This document shows, in pieces, positions 1-5,236 of a DNA stretch of 5,236 bases. The translations under genes were made by a program, and so were the position numbers. The DNA is from Candidatus Colicola caccequi (GTDB taxonomy: Bacteria > Bacteroidota > Bacteroidia > Bacteroidales > Paludibacteraceae). The notes beneath the pieces are model-generated. The model did no database searches. It worked only from the letters and a program-made list of their open reading frames with translations, and was not told the origin of the DNA. Each line of letters starts with the position of its first letter. Within the stretch, counting starts at the first letter, position 1. The stretch covers positions 1 to 5,236 of the forward strand of contig JAGHTR010000184.1 of NCBI GenBank assembly GCA_018065205.1. The letters run 5' to 3'.

Positions 1-729
1 GACCTCGGTCGTGAATACACCGGTACAGCAGATCCTAATCCGGTAATTTCTAATATCCTGGCTCCTTCCTACACCGATATTTCTGTCGGTATTGACTGGA
101 AGCCCAATAGCATCTTCTCCGTTTATCTGTCACCGGTAGCCGGTCGTATCACTACTGCTTATGTTAGCAATAAAGTGAATGACCGTTTTGCAGATCAATA
201 TGCACTGGAAGATGGCGGTTTGCGTCAAGTGCTGCAAGATAAAAATGGTACATGGAAATATACCGACCAAGGTGATGATGGTTATACCAAAGAGTACAAG
301 AATGCCAAAGCAGAACTTGGTTTGACCCTTAAAGGTGGTATCAACTACGAGTACAAAGACCTCAAGATTATTACCAATGTCACCCTCTTTACGCCTTATG
401 CTTGGGACAAGGTTAAATTGTATCAGTTCGACAATGGAATTGATTCTTACATCTTCTCGGAGAAACAAGAGGATTTGATTATCGCTAAGGGCTTTACCAT
501 GGAAGATGGTGAGTATTTAGGCTATCGCGACAATAACCGTCGTTTTGGTAACTTTGATGTAGATTGGGATGTAACGCTGTCTTATCAACTGCTTAAGTGC
601 CTCAATATTTCCTTAACTACCAATCTCAAGTATGTGAATGGCTTGAAGATTGCTGATAAGGATGGTAATGCTGCTGAACGCGTTCAGTTCTTAGCTAATC
701 TTGGTTTAGGCGTTAGCTACGCTTTCTAA
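1..729 (+). CDS. DUF3078-like outer-membrane beta-barrel protein, C-terminal part (5' end outside window)
   Basis: The reading frame is open from the first base to a TAA at 727-729, followed at once by a second in-frame TAA, so the visible 242 residues are the C-terminal part of a larger protein. The segment at residues 16-50 (ISNILAPSYTDISVGIDWKP, then FSVYLSPVAGR) matches from memory the pattern of the Bacteroidota DUF3078 family, in which a Ser/Gly-rich strand is followed by a 'KPN..FSV.LSP..G' motif. Later alternating polar/hydrophobic strands (GLTLKGGINYEY, LKIITNVTLF, FDVDWDVTLSYQL, LNISLTTNLKYV, LGLGVSYAF) and a terminal Phe are typical of an outer-membrane barrel recognised by BAM. 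Between the strands ending near residue 134 and starting near 185 lie about 50 residues that look longer than the usual loop. The molecular function of the family is not established. The next gene begins 2 nt after the stop, suggesting cotranscription with the division genes. Confidence 0.8.
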   Translation, partial: DLGREYTGTADPNPVISNILAPSYTDISVGIDWKPNSIFSVYLSPVAGRITTAYVSNKVNDRFADQYALEDGGLRQVLQDKNGTWKYTDQGDDGYTKEYKNAKAELGLTLKGGINYEYKDLKIITNVTLFTPYAWDKVKLYQFDNGIDSYIFSEKQEDLIIAKGFTMEDGEYLGYRDNNRRFGNFDVDWDVTLSYQLLKCLNISLTTNLKYVNGLKIADKDGNAAERVQFLANLGLGVSYAF

Positions 730-731
730 TA

Positions 732-1010
732 ATGGAACCTTTAGCGCAATTGCAAAATAACGTGCACCTCTTGCTCCAACGTATTGACGAACTGGAGCAG
801 GAGGTCGCGGCGTTGCGCCAAACTAATACAGAGCAGAGAGAAGAAGTGATGCAAGCGCATAGCGAATTAGTGGAGACGCAAACTAAGTATCGTAAACTGC
901 TGCTTGCGCATGCTATGATTGGTGGAGAAGAAGATCGCCAAAAAGCCAAGAATCAACTTACCGGTATGATCGCACAAATAGATCATGCATTGGAATTACT
1001 CAAACAATGA
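732..1010 (+). CDS. Small coiled-coil protein, ZapB-like candidate cell division factor
   Basis: This is a 92-aa acidic, soluble protein with no signal peptide or membrane segment. Residues 3-58 form a continuous amphipathic helix rich in Glu, Gln and Leu (RIDELEQEVAALRQ and following), predicted as a coiled coil. A short GG break at 64-65 follows, then a second helix ending in IDHALELLKQ. Bacteroidales genomes commonly carry a protein of this shape just before zapA, ending in a similar 'I..ID..I.LL' tail (family knowledge from memory). E. coli ZapB is also a short coiled coil (about 80 aa) that binds ZapA at the Z-ring, so a ZapB-like partner role is plausible. That role is inferred from architecture and neighbourhood, because coiled coils align poorly. 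The ATG sits 2 nt after the upstream TAA, and the gene's TGA overlaps the zapA ATG (ATGA), so translational coupling is expected. No separate promoter is visible. Confidence 0.75.
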   Translation: MEPLAQLQNNVHLLLQRIDELEQEVAALRQTNTEQREEVMQAHSELVETQTKYRKLLLAHAMIGGEEDRQKAKNQLTGMIAQIDHALELLKQ

Positions 1011-1306
1011 GTGAGAATAAAGTGCATATTATCATTACGCTCAATGCACAACGTTTAGCATTTGATGTGGATCGAGAGGATGAACCTTACTATCGTAAGG
1101 CTCAGAACATGCTGAACGAACGTTTCGCTATGTATCAGCGCAAAAGGCCAAACGACACAGCGGATAAAATATGGATGTACGTCGCTTTCTGGGTGGCTGT
1201 TAACTTGTTCGCACAAACGCGAGATAAAGATATAGAACCCTACCTGAAAGCCATTCGTGACATCAATCGTGAAATAGAAAATAAATTAACCAACAATATA
1301 AATTAA
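1007..1306 (+). CDS. zapA: Cell division protein ZapA
   Basis: This 99-aa cytoplasmic protein has the ZapA layout. An N-terminal beta strand (VHIIITLNAQRLAFDV, residues 6-21) leads into a short helix with the characteristic 'E..YYRKA..MLNERF' pattern (residues 26-40). A long C-terminal helix from about 51 (DKIWMYVAFWVAVNLF) to 95 mediates dimer and tetramer formation in characterised ZapA proteins. ZapA binds FtsZ and bundles or aligns protofilaments at the Z-ring. The length matches the family (about 95-110 aa). The start lies in an ATGA overlap with the upstream coiled-coil gene, consistent with stoichiometric production of a ZapB/ZapA-like pair. The C-terminus ends in a polar, Asn-rich tail (KLTNNIN). 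The rny start follows after 11 A/T-rich bases. The ZapA call is firm; binding of the neighbouring protein is inference. Confidence 0.9.
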   Translation: MSENKVHIIITLNAQRLAFDVDREDEPYYRKAQNMLNERFAMYQRKRPNDTADKIWMYVAFWVAVNLFAQTRDKDIEPYLKAIRDINREIENKLTNNIN

Positions 1307-1317
1307 ATTATTGAATT

Positions 1318-2841
1318 ATGATTGAAACAATTGTCATAACTATTGTAGCCTTTTTAGTAGGTGCAGTAGCATGTTATCTCTTCTTCCGCTACTCATCCAG
1401 CGGTATCATCCGCAAGGCAGAAGAAGAGGCTGAGGTCATCAAGAAAAACAAGATGATTGAAGCTAAAGAGAAATTTATTGCTCTTAAACTTGAGCACGAT
1501 AACGCTATGCGTGCCGATGAGCAACGTAAACAACAACGTGAGCAACAACTCAACCAACGTCAGAATGAACTCAATCAGCGTCAAGGCGAACTGCAACGTC
1601 AACAAAACGAGTTGAGTCAACAGTTGCAGACTATTGAAGGTCAACAAAAAGCCATTGAGTTTAAGCAACAAGAGGTGGAAAAAATGCACCAACAAGCTCA
1701 AAAGCAGTTGGAATCTTTGTCCGGTATGTCTGCCGAGGAAGCTAAGAAACAGTTAGTGGAAGCCATGAAAGATGAGGCTAAAACGGCTGCTATGGCTTTT
1801 ATTAACGAGACGATGGACGATGCTCGTCTTACGGCTAATAAGGAAGCTAAGAAGATTATCATCCAAACCATTCAACGTGTTGCTTCCGAAACAACGGCAG
1901 AGAATGCCGTATCGGTTTTCCATATCGATAATGATGAAGTAAAGGGTCGTGTTATTGGTCGTGAGGGACGTAACATTCGTGCCTTAGAGGCTGCTACAGG
2001 TGTAGAAATCGTAGTGGATGATACGCCAGAGGCAATCACTATCTCCGGCTATGATCCTATCCGTCGTGAGATTGCTCGTCTTTCTCTTCACCAACTCGTT
2101 CAGGACGGCCGTATCCACCCTGCACGTATTGAAGAAGTAGTGGCTAAGGTTACTAAACAAGTGGAGGACGAGATTATTGAAACCGGTAAACGTACTACGA
2201 TTGACTTGGGTGTACATGGCTTGCATCCTGAACTGATTCGCCTTATTGGTAAGATGAAATACCGTTCTTCTTATGGCCAGAACTTGCTGCAACACGCTCG
2301 TGAAACGGCTAACCTCTGTGCCGTGATGGCTGCTGAATTAGGTCTCAATCCTAAGAAAGCTCGTCGTGCAGGTTTATTACACGATATAGGTAAGGTCGCC
2401 GAGAATGAGGAAGAACTGCCGCACGCAGAGTTAGGTGGTAAGATATGCGAGAAATACGGAGAGAAACCTGATATTTGCAATGCCGTAGCTGCTCACCACG
2501 ACGAATGTCCGATGGAGACGCTGATTGCTCCTATCGTACAAGCCTGTGATGCTATTTCCGGCGCTCGTCCAGGTGCTCGTCGCGAAATCGTAGAAACCTA
2601 CGTTAAACGTCTTAATGATCTTGAGAATATGGCAATGTCTTATCCCGGTGTGGTTAAGACGTATGCTCTGCAAGCCGGTCGTGAATTGCGCGTTATCGTG
2701 GGTGCCGATAAGATTTCCGATAAGGATACTGAATTGCTTTCCTTTGACCTGGCTAAACGCATCCAAGATGAGATGACTTATCCCGGACAGGTTAAGGTAA
2801 CCGTTATCCGCGAAGTCCGTGCCGTTAATGTAGCTAAGTAA
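1318..2841 (+). CDS. rny: Ribonuclease Y (membrane-anchored KH/HD endoribonuclease)
   Basis: RNase Y is a 5'-end-sensitive endonuclease that starts mRNA turnover from the inner face of the cytoplasmic membrane. The 507-aa product has all the family parts in order and is close to the usual ~510-520 aa. An N-terminal transmembrane helix (residues 3-24) is followed by a long coiled coil (about 32-185), a KH RNA-binding domain with the GREG loop at 214-217 (VIGREGRNIR), and an HD domain. Metal-ligand candidates in the HD domain are H326 (LLQHARE), the H355-D356 pair (LLHDIGK), H393/H394 (AAHHDE) and D411 (QACDAISGARPGARRE). All catalytic motifs look intact, so the enzyme should be active. The coiled coil contains an unusually Gln-rich heptad run near residues 78-106. 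The ATG at 1318 is the natural start because the membrane helix begins immediately after it; the upstream bases are A/T-rich with no Shine-Dalgarno, as is usual in Bacteroidota. It is the last gene of the operon, before a strong hairpin. Confidence 0.97.
   Translation: MIETIVITIVAFLVGAVACYLFFRYSSSGIIRKAEEEAEVIKKNKMIEAKEKFIALKLEHDNAMRADEQRKQQREQQLNQRQNELNQRQGELQRQQNELSQQLQTIEGQQKAIEFKQQEVEKMHQQAQKQLESLSGMSAEEAKKQLVEAMKDEAKTAAMAFINETMDDARLTANKEAKKIIIQTIQRVASETTAENAVSVFHIDNDEVKGRVIGREGRNIRALEAATGVEIVVDDTPEAITISGYDPIRREIARLSLHQLVQDGRIHPARIEEVVAKVTKQVEDEIIETGKRTTIDLGVHGLHPELIRLIGKMKYRSSYGQNLLQHARETANLCAVMAAELGLNPKKARRAGLLHDIGKVAENEEELPHAELGGKICEKYGEKPDICNAVAAHHDECPMETLIAPIVQACDAISGARPGARREIVETYVKRLNDLENMAMSYPGVVKTYALQAGRELRVIVGADKISDKDTELLSFDLAKRIQDEMTYPGQVKVTVIREVRAVNVAK
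1549..1632 (+). repeat. In-frame 21-bp heptad repeats in the RNase Y coiled coil (4 units)
   Basis: Four consecutive 21-bp units encode heptads starting with Leu at residues 78, 85, 92 and 99: LNQRQNE, LNQRQGE, LQRQQNE and LSQQLQT, with Ile106 continuing the pattern. The first three are nearly identical in protein and share much of their DNA (for example ctcaa-caacgtcag versus ctcaa-cagcgtcaa). This is the signature of a leucine-zipper-like dimerising coil that may have grown by local duplication of a single heptad. The family normally has a charged coiled coil here; the Gln richness is notable. Confidence 0.7.
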
Positions 2842-2852
2842 AAACCTACTGC

Positions 2853-2896
2853 ATACAAAAAAGGTCGTAGCCAATTGGTTACGACCTTTTTTGTAT
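2853..2896. terminator. Bidirectional rho-independent terminator between convergent operons
   Basis: A 17-bp perfect inverted repeat has its left arm at 2853-2869 and its right arm at 2880-2896. It is extended inward by a G-T pair (2870/2879) and CC/GG pairs, leaving an AATT loop at 2873-2876. The GC-rich core (GGTCGTAGCC) is flanked by six A's on the left arm and six T's on the right arm, so RNA read from either strand forms a hairpin followed by a U-run. It begins 11 nt after the rny stop and ends 10 nt before the stop of the opposing cvpA-family gene, so it can end both transcripts. Confidence 0.92.
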
Positions 2897-2906
2897 AGAT
2901 AAGTAT

Positions 2907-3401
2907 CTATGATAATGTCTTTACTTCCAGCCACGCATGATTAGCGGTTTTAAGGGCTGTAGGGTAGAGCACGCTGTTATTCTTTACATCATCAGGCATA
3001 ATGTTGAAGAGTAGGTCTAATTGACCAACAATAAAGACGATTACAAGCACGATAACGGCCCATTTAATCGTTCCACAAATGCCACCTACCAATCGGTTAA
3101 TCCATCCCATCTTAATGGCTTTCATCAGCTTCTGTAATGCGCGACCAATCAGATTGATAATAATGGCTATCGCAAAGAATAAGATGACGTAGGCCAAGAT
3201 AGTACATACGGTGCTGTTCCATCCAAAGGCGTTCTGTATCCATCCTGCAAAATCAGGACCCCACATCCGCGTACCTATCACGCCGAGCAGAACAGCCAAT
3301 ACGGCGTTCAACTCAGCGATTAGGCCACGCATCAGCCCTCTAATCAATCCAAAGAGTAGGGGCAGGATAATCACTACATCTAACCAGCAGATATTCTTCA
3401 T
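2907..3401 (-). CDS. CvpA family membrane protein
   Basis: This 164-aa integral inner-membrane protein has about four hydrophobic helices (roughly residues 6-22, 27-45, 64-86 and 104-127). The N-terminal motif WLDVVIILPLLFGLIRGLMRG is of the CvpA type: an Asp in the first helix and a Gly/Arg-rich turn between helices 1 and 2. The segment NRLVGGICGTIKW and the later NSVLYP motif also match the family. E. coli CvpA is required for colicin V production and has been linked to envelope stress and bile tolerance. The biochemical function of the family is not settled, so the name should not be read as bacteriocin export. The ATG follows the upstream lipoprotein stop by 9 nt on the same strand, so the two genes are almost certainly cotranscribed. 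The gene ends in TAG just short of the shared terminator. Confidence 0.88.
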   Translation of the reverse strand: MKNICWLDVVIILPLLFGLIRGLMRGLIAELNAVLAVLLGVIGTRMWGPDFAGWIQNAFGWNSTVCTILAYVILFFAIAIIINLIGRALQKLMKAIKMGWINRLVGGICGTIKWAVIVLVIVFIVGQLDLLFNIMPDDVKNNSVLYPTALKTANHAWLEVKTLS

Positions 3402-3410
3402 AGTTAGGAA

Positions 3411-4910
3411 TTATTTGCCGGGAATAGCAGGGATCTTCTTCATCTTGAAGGTATTGCGGTCGCCATTCTCGCGATAACCTTTCCATTCCATGATGGTTTC
3501 TTCACCCTCTTGATAAATCTTAATATCCCACCATTCGAAGAACTGTCCATTATTCTCCCAACTGGTTACTAACCAATTGCCATCAACTCCGTATAAACCA
3601 TCATTAGGTTGTCCAAAGCCTTGACGTCTCCAATCCTCAACTCCGGCAGTAGTGCTGGAATCGTTATAGTAGTAATATGTACCATCGTTTAGATACTCCC
3701 AGATATGGTGGTAATCACCATAGGCACCGCCACCGTCAATACCATACCATTTACCTTGAATAGCTTCGGAGAAGTCCTCATTAACTTTCACTAACTCCAA
3801 CATGCGCTGTGGATCAGAAGCCACGCCGTCACGACTGCTGGAGTAAGCGACTACTTGAATAGTCTTGTCAGTCAACTTGGTGATACTGGAACGCCATTGA
3901 ACGAGGTTCCCGTTGTTATCTTTACCACTTTCTACAAGGTAGTTACCTGTTAGATTGTAATTAAGTTGTAGTTTGTTATGCCATTCGGTTTTTGAGAAGG
4001 TGGTATCTGCAACGGTGTAATACACATGACCGGTATTGTCAAAAGTATGCACAGAACGCTTATTGGTATATATCTCTGCGCCATTCTCTTTGGTAACCAT
4101 CCATTTACCCGGTAACATCTGATTGACTTCGTCTTTGGTGGGAGAGATACGTGCCATGGTGAAGTTACGGCGTTCGTTGTTCTCACGCAGTGCGGTCCAA
4201 GACATCTGCTTGTCTTGAATCGTGATATCCCACCACTCACGGTCTTCTTTAGCATCAGGATTCTCCTTCCAGCGGAAAGCTACGAAATCACCATCAACAG
4301 CGAACTCGTTGAGCGTGTTCTCACTGATTACCCATTGACCGGGGTTCTTCTCATCCGGACTAAAGTAGTAATACTTGCCTTCCGGAGTCATCAACCATAG
4401 GTGATTATAGTCGCCGTAGTCGCCACCACCGGATGTACCTTGCCATAAACCGATGATATCTTCTGTATAGTCCACATTCACTTTTTCAAACGTAGCCTTA
4501 GGCATCATGTCTTTCTCTGGCTCATCGTTCTTTACCATACGAGACGGATCAGTTGTGAACTGTTCCTGGGTTAACGAAGTAATAGTAGCCAGCCATTCAA
4601 TATGTATGGAACCTTCGCTCCATTTAGTATGCAGGGCATCACCTTGTAAGGTATAATTGAGTTTCTTCTTGTTAAACCATACTTGTTCGCCCATTACTTC
4701 CATAAAGTCAGCCATAGTCTGTGTACCTGCACTGACACCATCAAAGGTGTAGATAGTGCGTTGGTTGGTCTGAACAGGCTTACCATCCAAAGTGGCTAAT
4801 TTCCACTTGCCGGCAATAGCTTTCTTATCAAAAGAAATACTGCTGTTGTCTTTCTTACAACTGCATAAAGCAATCATAACGGCCATTAGGCCAAATATAT
4901 ATTTCTTCAT
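3411..4910 (-). CDS. Lipoprotein with two tandem copies of a two-domain lipocalin-like unit
   Basis: The product is 499 aa counted from the ATG at 4910-4908. A GTG three codons upstream (4919) is in frame but less likely, because the ATG directly precedes MKKYIFGLMAVMIALCSC, a complete lipoprotein signal peptide with the acylated Cys at residue 18. The mature protein starts CKKDNSS, with only one early acidic residue, so surface export is uncertain. The body is duplicated. Unit 1 (about residues 34-255) and unit 2 (about 268-493) each contain an A domain (GKW......G....TN.R..HTFD, DP.RM) and a B domain (IIGLWQG or IQGKWYG, then GGG.YGDY.H.W, then EWWDI, then LRENNERRNFTM or YRENGDRNTFKM). 'GxW' openings with 'F.M..I' closings recall lipocalin-like beta-barrel domains of Bacteroidota lipoproteins. 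The ligand and function are unknown. The gene lies 14 nt after an unrecognised gene and 9 nt before the cvpA-family gene, in one apparent operon. Confidence 0.82.
   Translation of the reverse strand: MKKYIFGLMAVMIALCSCKKDNSSISFDKKAIAGKWKLATLDGKPVQTNQRTIYTFDGVSAGTQTMADFMEVMGEQVWFNKKKLNYTLQGDALHTKWSEGSIHIEWLATITSLTQEQFTTDPSRMVKNDEPEKDMMPKATFEKVNVDYTEDIIGLWQGTSGGGDYGDYNHLWLMTPEGKYYYFSPDEKNPGQWVISENTLNEFAVDGDFVAFRWKENPDAKEDREWWDITIQDKQMSWTALRENNERRNFTMARISPTKDEVNQMLPGKWMVTKENGAEIYTNKRSVHTFDNTGHVYYTVADTTFSKTEWHNKLQLNYNLTGNYLVESGKDNNGNLVQWRSSITKLTDKTIQVVAYSSSRDGVASDPQRMLELVKVNEDFSEAIQGKWYGIDGGGAYGDYHHIWEYLNDGTYYYYNDSSTTAGVEDWRRQGFGQPNDGLYGVDGNWLVTSWENNGQFFEWWDIKIYQEGEETIMEWKGYRENGDRNTFKMKKIPAIPGK
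3432..4109 (-). repeat. Protein-level repeat unit 2 of the duplicated lipoprotein
   Basis: This is the second unit. It runs from GKWMVTKENGAEIYTNKRSV and HTFDNTGH, through KLQLNYNLTGNYL and SDPQRM (domain A), to IQGKWYGIDGGGAYGDYHHI, FEWWDI and NTFKMKKI (domain B). Relative to unit 1 it carries extra residues in the middle of domain B (VEDWRRQGFGQPNDGLYG region), probably a longer loop. Unit 1 instead has a longer stretch after its DPSRM motif. Confidence 0.8.
4146..4811 (-). repeat. Protein-level repeat unit 1 of the duplicated lipoprotein
   Basis: This is the first of two ~225-aa units within the lipoprotein. It runs from GKWKLATLDGK through QTNQRTIYTFDG, KKKLNYTLQGD and TDPSRM (domain A) to IIGLWQGTSGGGDYGDYNHL, REWWDI and NFTMARI (domain B). 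It aligns in the same order with unit 2, including the Trp/Gly/Asp-rich GGG.YGDY block. The copies are clearly related in protein but diverged in DNA, so the duplication is old. Confidence 0.8.
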
Positions 4911-4924
4911 ATTAGTCACTTATT

Positions 4925-5236
4925 TTAATTAGGTGAATATTCAATTGGTGTCCATACTGTGCCATCAGCTTTCTTTAAGTGCAAATCGCTTAAATCGCAA
5001 ATGGAAACAGACCAGTTGTAGTTATCATCGTATAATGCCAAGTTCTTAGCATTATCAGCATAATAACTCAAAATACCTTGTACGCTTCCGGAATACTCTT
5101 TGCAGTGGATTACGCCTAAAGCATCCGACCATGTACCATTGGCTGTATAGACAAAACCTGTTCTTTCGGTTGTTTGATCTTCCGGTTCCGGACCCAACCA
5201 TATTACATCATCTACTTGCCAACCTTGTTGTGCCTT
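4925..5236 (-). CDS. Unrecognised protein, C-terminal part (5' end outside window)
   Basis: The frame is open from the right edge of the window to a TAA at 4927-4925, giving the last 103 residues of a longer protein. An internal TTG at 5197 could be read as a start, but the frame continues upstream through KAQQGWQVDDVIWLGPEPED with no break, so the gene is more likely cut by the window edge. I do not recognise a family. The visible part is acidic and rich in Tyr, Trp, Asp and Asn (TANGTWSD, SYYADNAKNLALYDDNYNW, KKADGTVWTPIEYSPN), alternates polar and hydrophobic residues like a beta-rich domain, and has two Cys (CKEYSG and SICDLS). No membrane helix is visible. Such composition suits an exported or envelope protein, but no signal peptide can be seen. 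It ends 14 nt before the lipoprotein ATG, so the two are probably in one operon. Confidence 0.6.
   Translation of the reverse strand, partial: KAQQGWQVDDVIWLGPEPEDQTTERTGFVYTANGTWSDALGVIHCKEYSGSVQGILSYYADNAKNLALYDDNYNWSVSICDLSDLHLKKADGTVWTPIEYSPN

Noticed and set aside
130..468. Minus-strand open frame of 112 codons opposite the barrel gene
   Set aside because: It is antisense to a clear outer-membrane barrel frame; its hydrophobic stretch arises from the complement of alternating barrel codons.
1307..1317. Possible 6S RNA next to zapA, as in enterobacteria
   Set aside because: Only 11 A/T-rich bases separate zapA and rny, far too few for any structured RNA.
1393..1701. Leu-rich minus-strand frame opposite the RNase Y coiled coil
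   Set aside because: The Leu/Phe/Thr-rich translation is the complement of Gln/Glu/Lys codons of the coiled coil.
2431..2934. Minus-strand open frame of 167 codons opposite the 3' end of rny
   Set aside because: It lies almost wholly antisense to conserved rny HD-domain codons, crosses the terminator hairpin and overlaps the end of the cvpA-family gene. It is a shadow frame.
2907..3401. A bacteriocin (colicin V-type) export system suggested by the CvpA name
   Set aside because: No bacteriocin precursor, ABC transporter or membrane-fusion protein is present; the CvpA family is widespread and not specific to bacteriocins.
3211..3477. Plus-strand open frame of 88 codons across cvpA and the lipoprotein end
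   Set aside because: It is antisense to two supported genes and has no family features or initiation context.
4911..4919. GTG at 4919 as the lipoprotein start
   Set aside because: The ATG at 4910 immediately precedes a compact MKK-type lipoprotein signal peptide, while the three extra codons add nothing typical. It remains possible, since neither start has a good ribosome binding site.

Overview
The window looks like chromosomal DNA from a member of the Bacteroidota, probably Bacteroidales. The clues are a DUF3078-type outer-membrane barrel, a ZapB-like/ZapA/RNase Y gene string, starts that lack clear Shine-Dalgarno sequences, and a lipoprotein built from lipocalin-like repeats. Base composition looks moderate and even, and I see no mobile element, tRNA, rRNA or CRISPR array. 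The taxonomic call is inference from gene content.

Plus strand, 1-2841: four tightly packed genes run left to right. They are the 3' part of an outer-membrane beta-barrel gene (DUF3078-like, 5' end outside the window), a 92-aa coiled-coil protein resembling a ZapB-type cell division factor, zapA (ATGA overlap with the previous gene), and rny, which encodes membrane-anchored RNase Y with its KH and HD domains. Gaps are 2, -4 and 11 nt, so a single transcript is likely. It couples an envelope protein, two Z-ring-associated proteins and the membrane-bound endonuclease that starts mRNA decay.

2842-2906: a short convergent intergenic region is filled by a long, near-perfect hairpin with A- and T-runs on opposite arms. 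It should terminate transcription from both sides.

Minus strand, 5236-2907: three genes run right to left with gaps of 14 and 9 nt. They are the C-terminal part of an unrecognised protein (cut by the window edge), a ~500-aa lipoprotein made of two tandem copies of a ~230-aa two-domain lipocalin-like unit, and a CvpA-family four-helix membrane protein. No promoter for this operon lies in the window.

Most of the window is ordinary core-genome content. The items most worth a second look are the internally duplicated lipoprotein coupled to cvpA, the zapB-like/zapA/rny coupling, an apparent insertion in the DUF3078 barrel, and a glutamine-rich heptad repeat in RNase Y. I found no convincing evidence of a new defence, mobile or RNA-based system.
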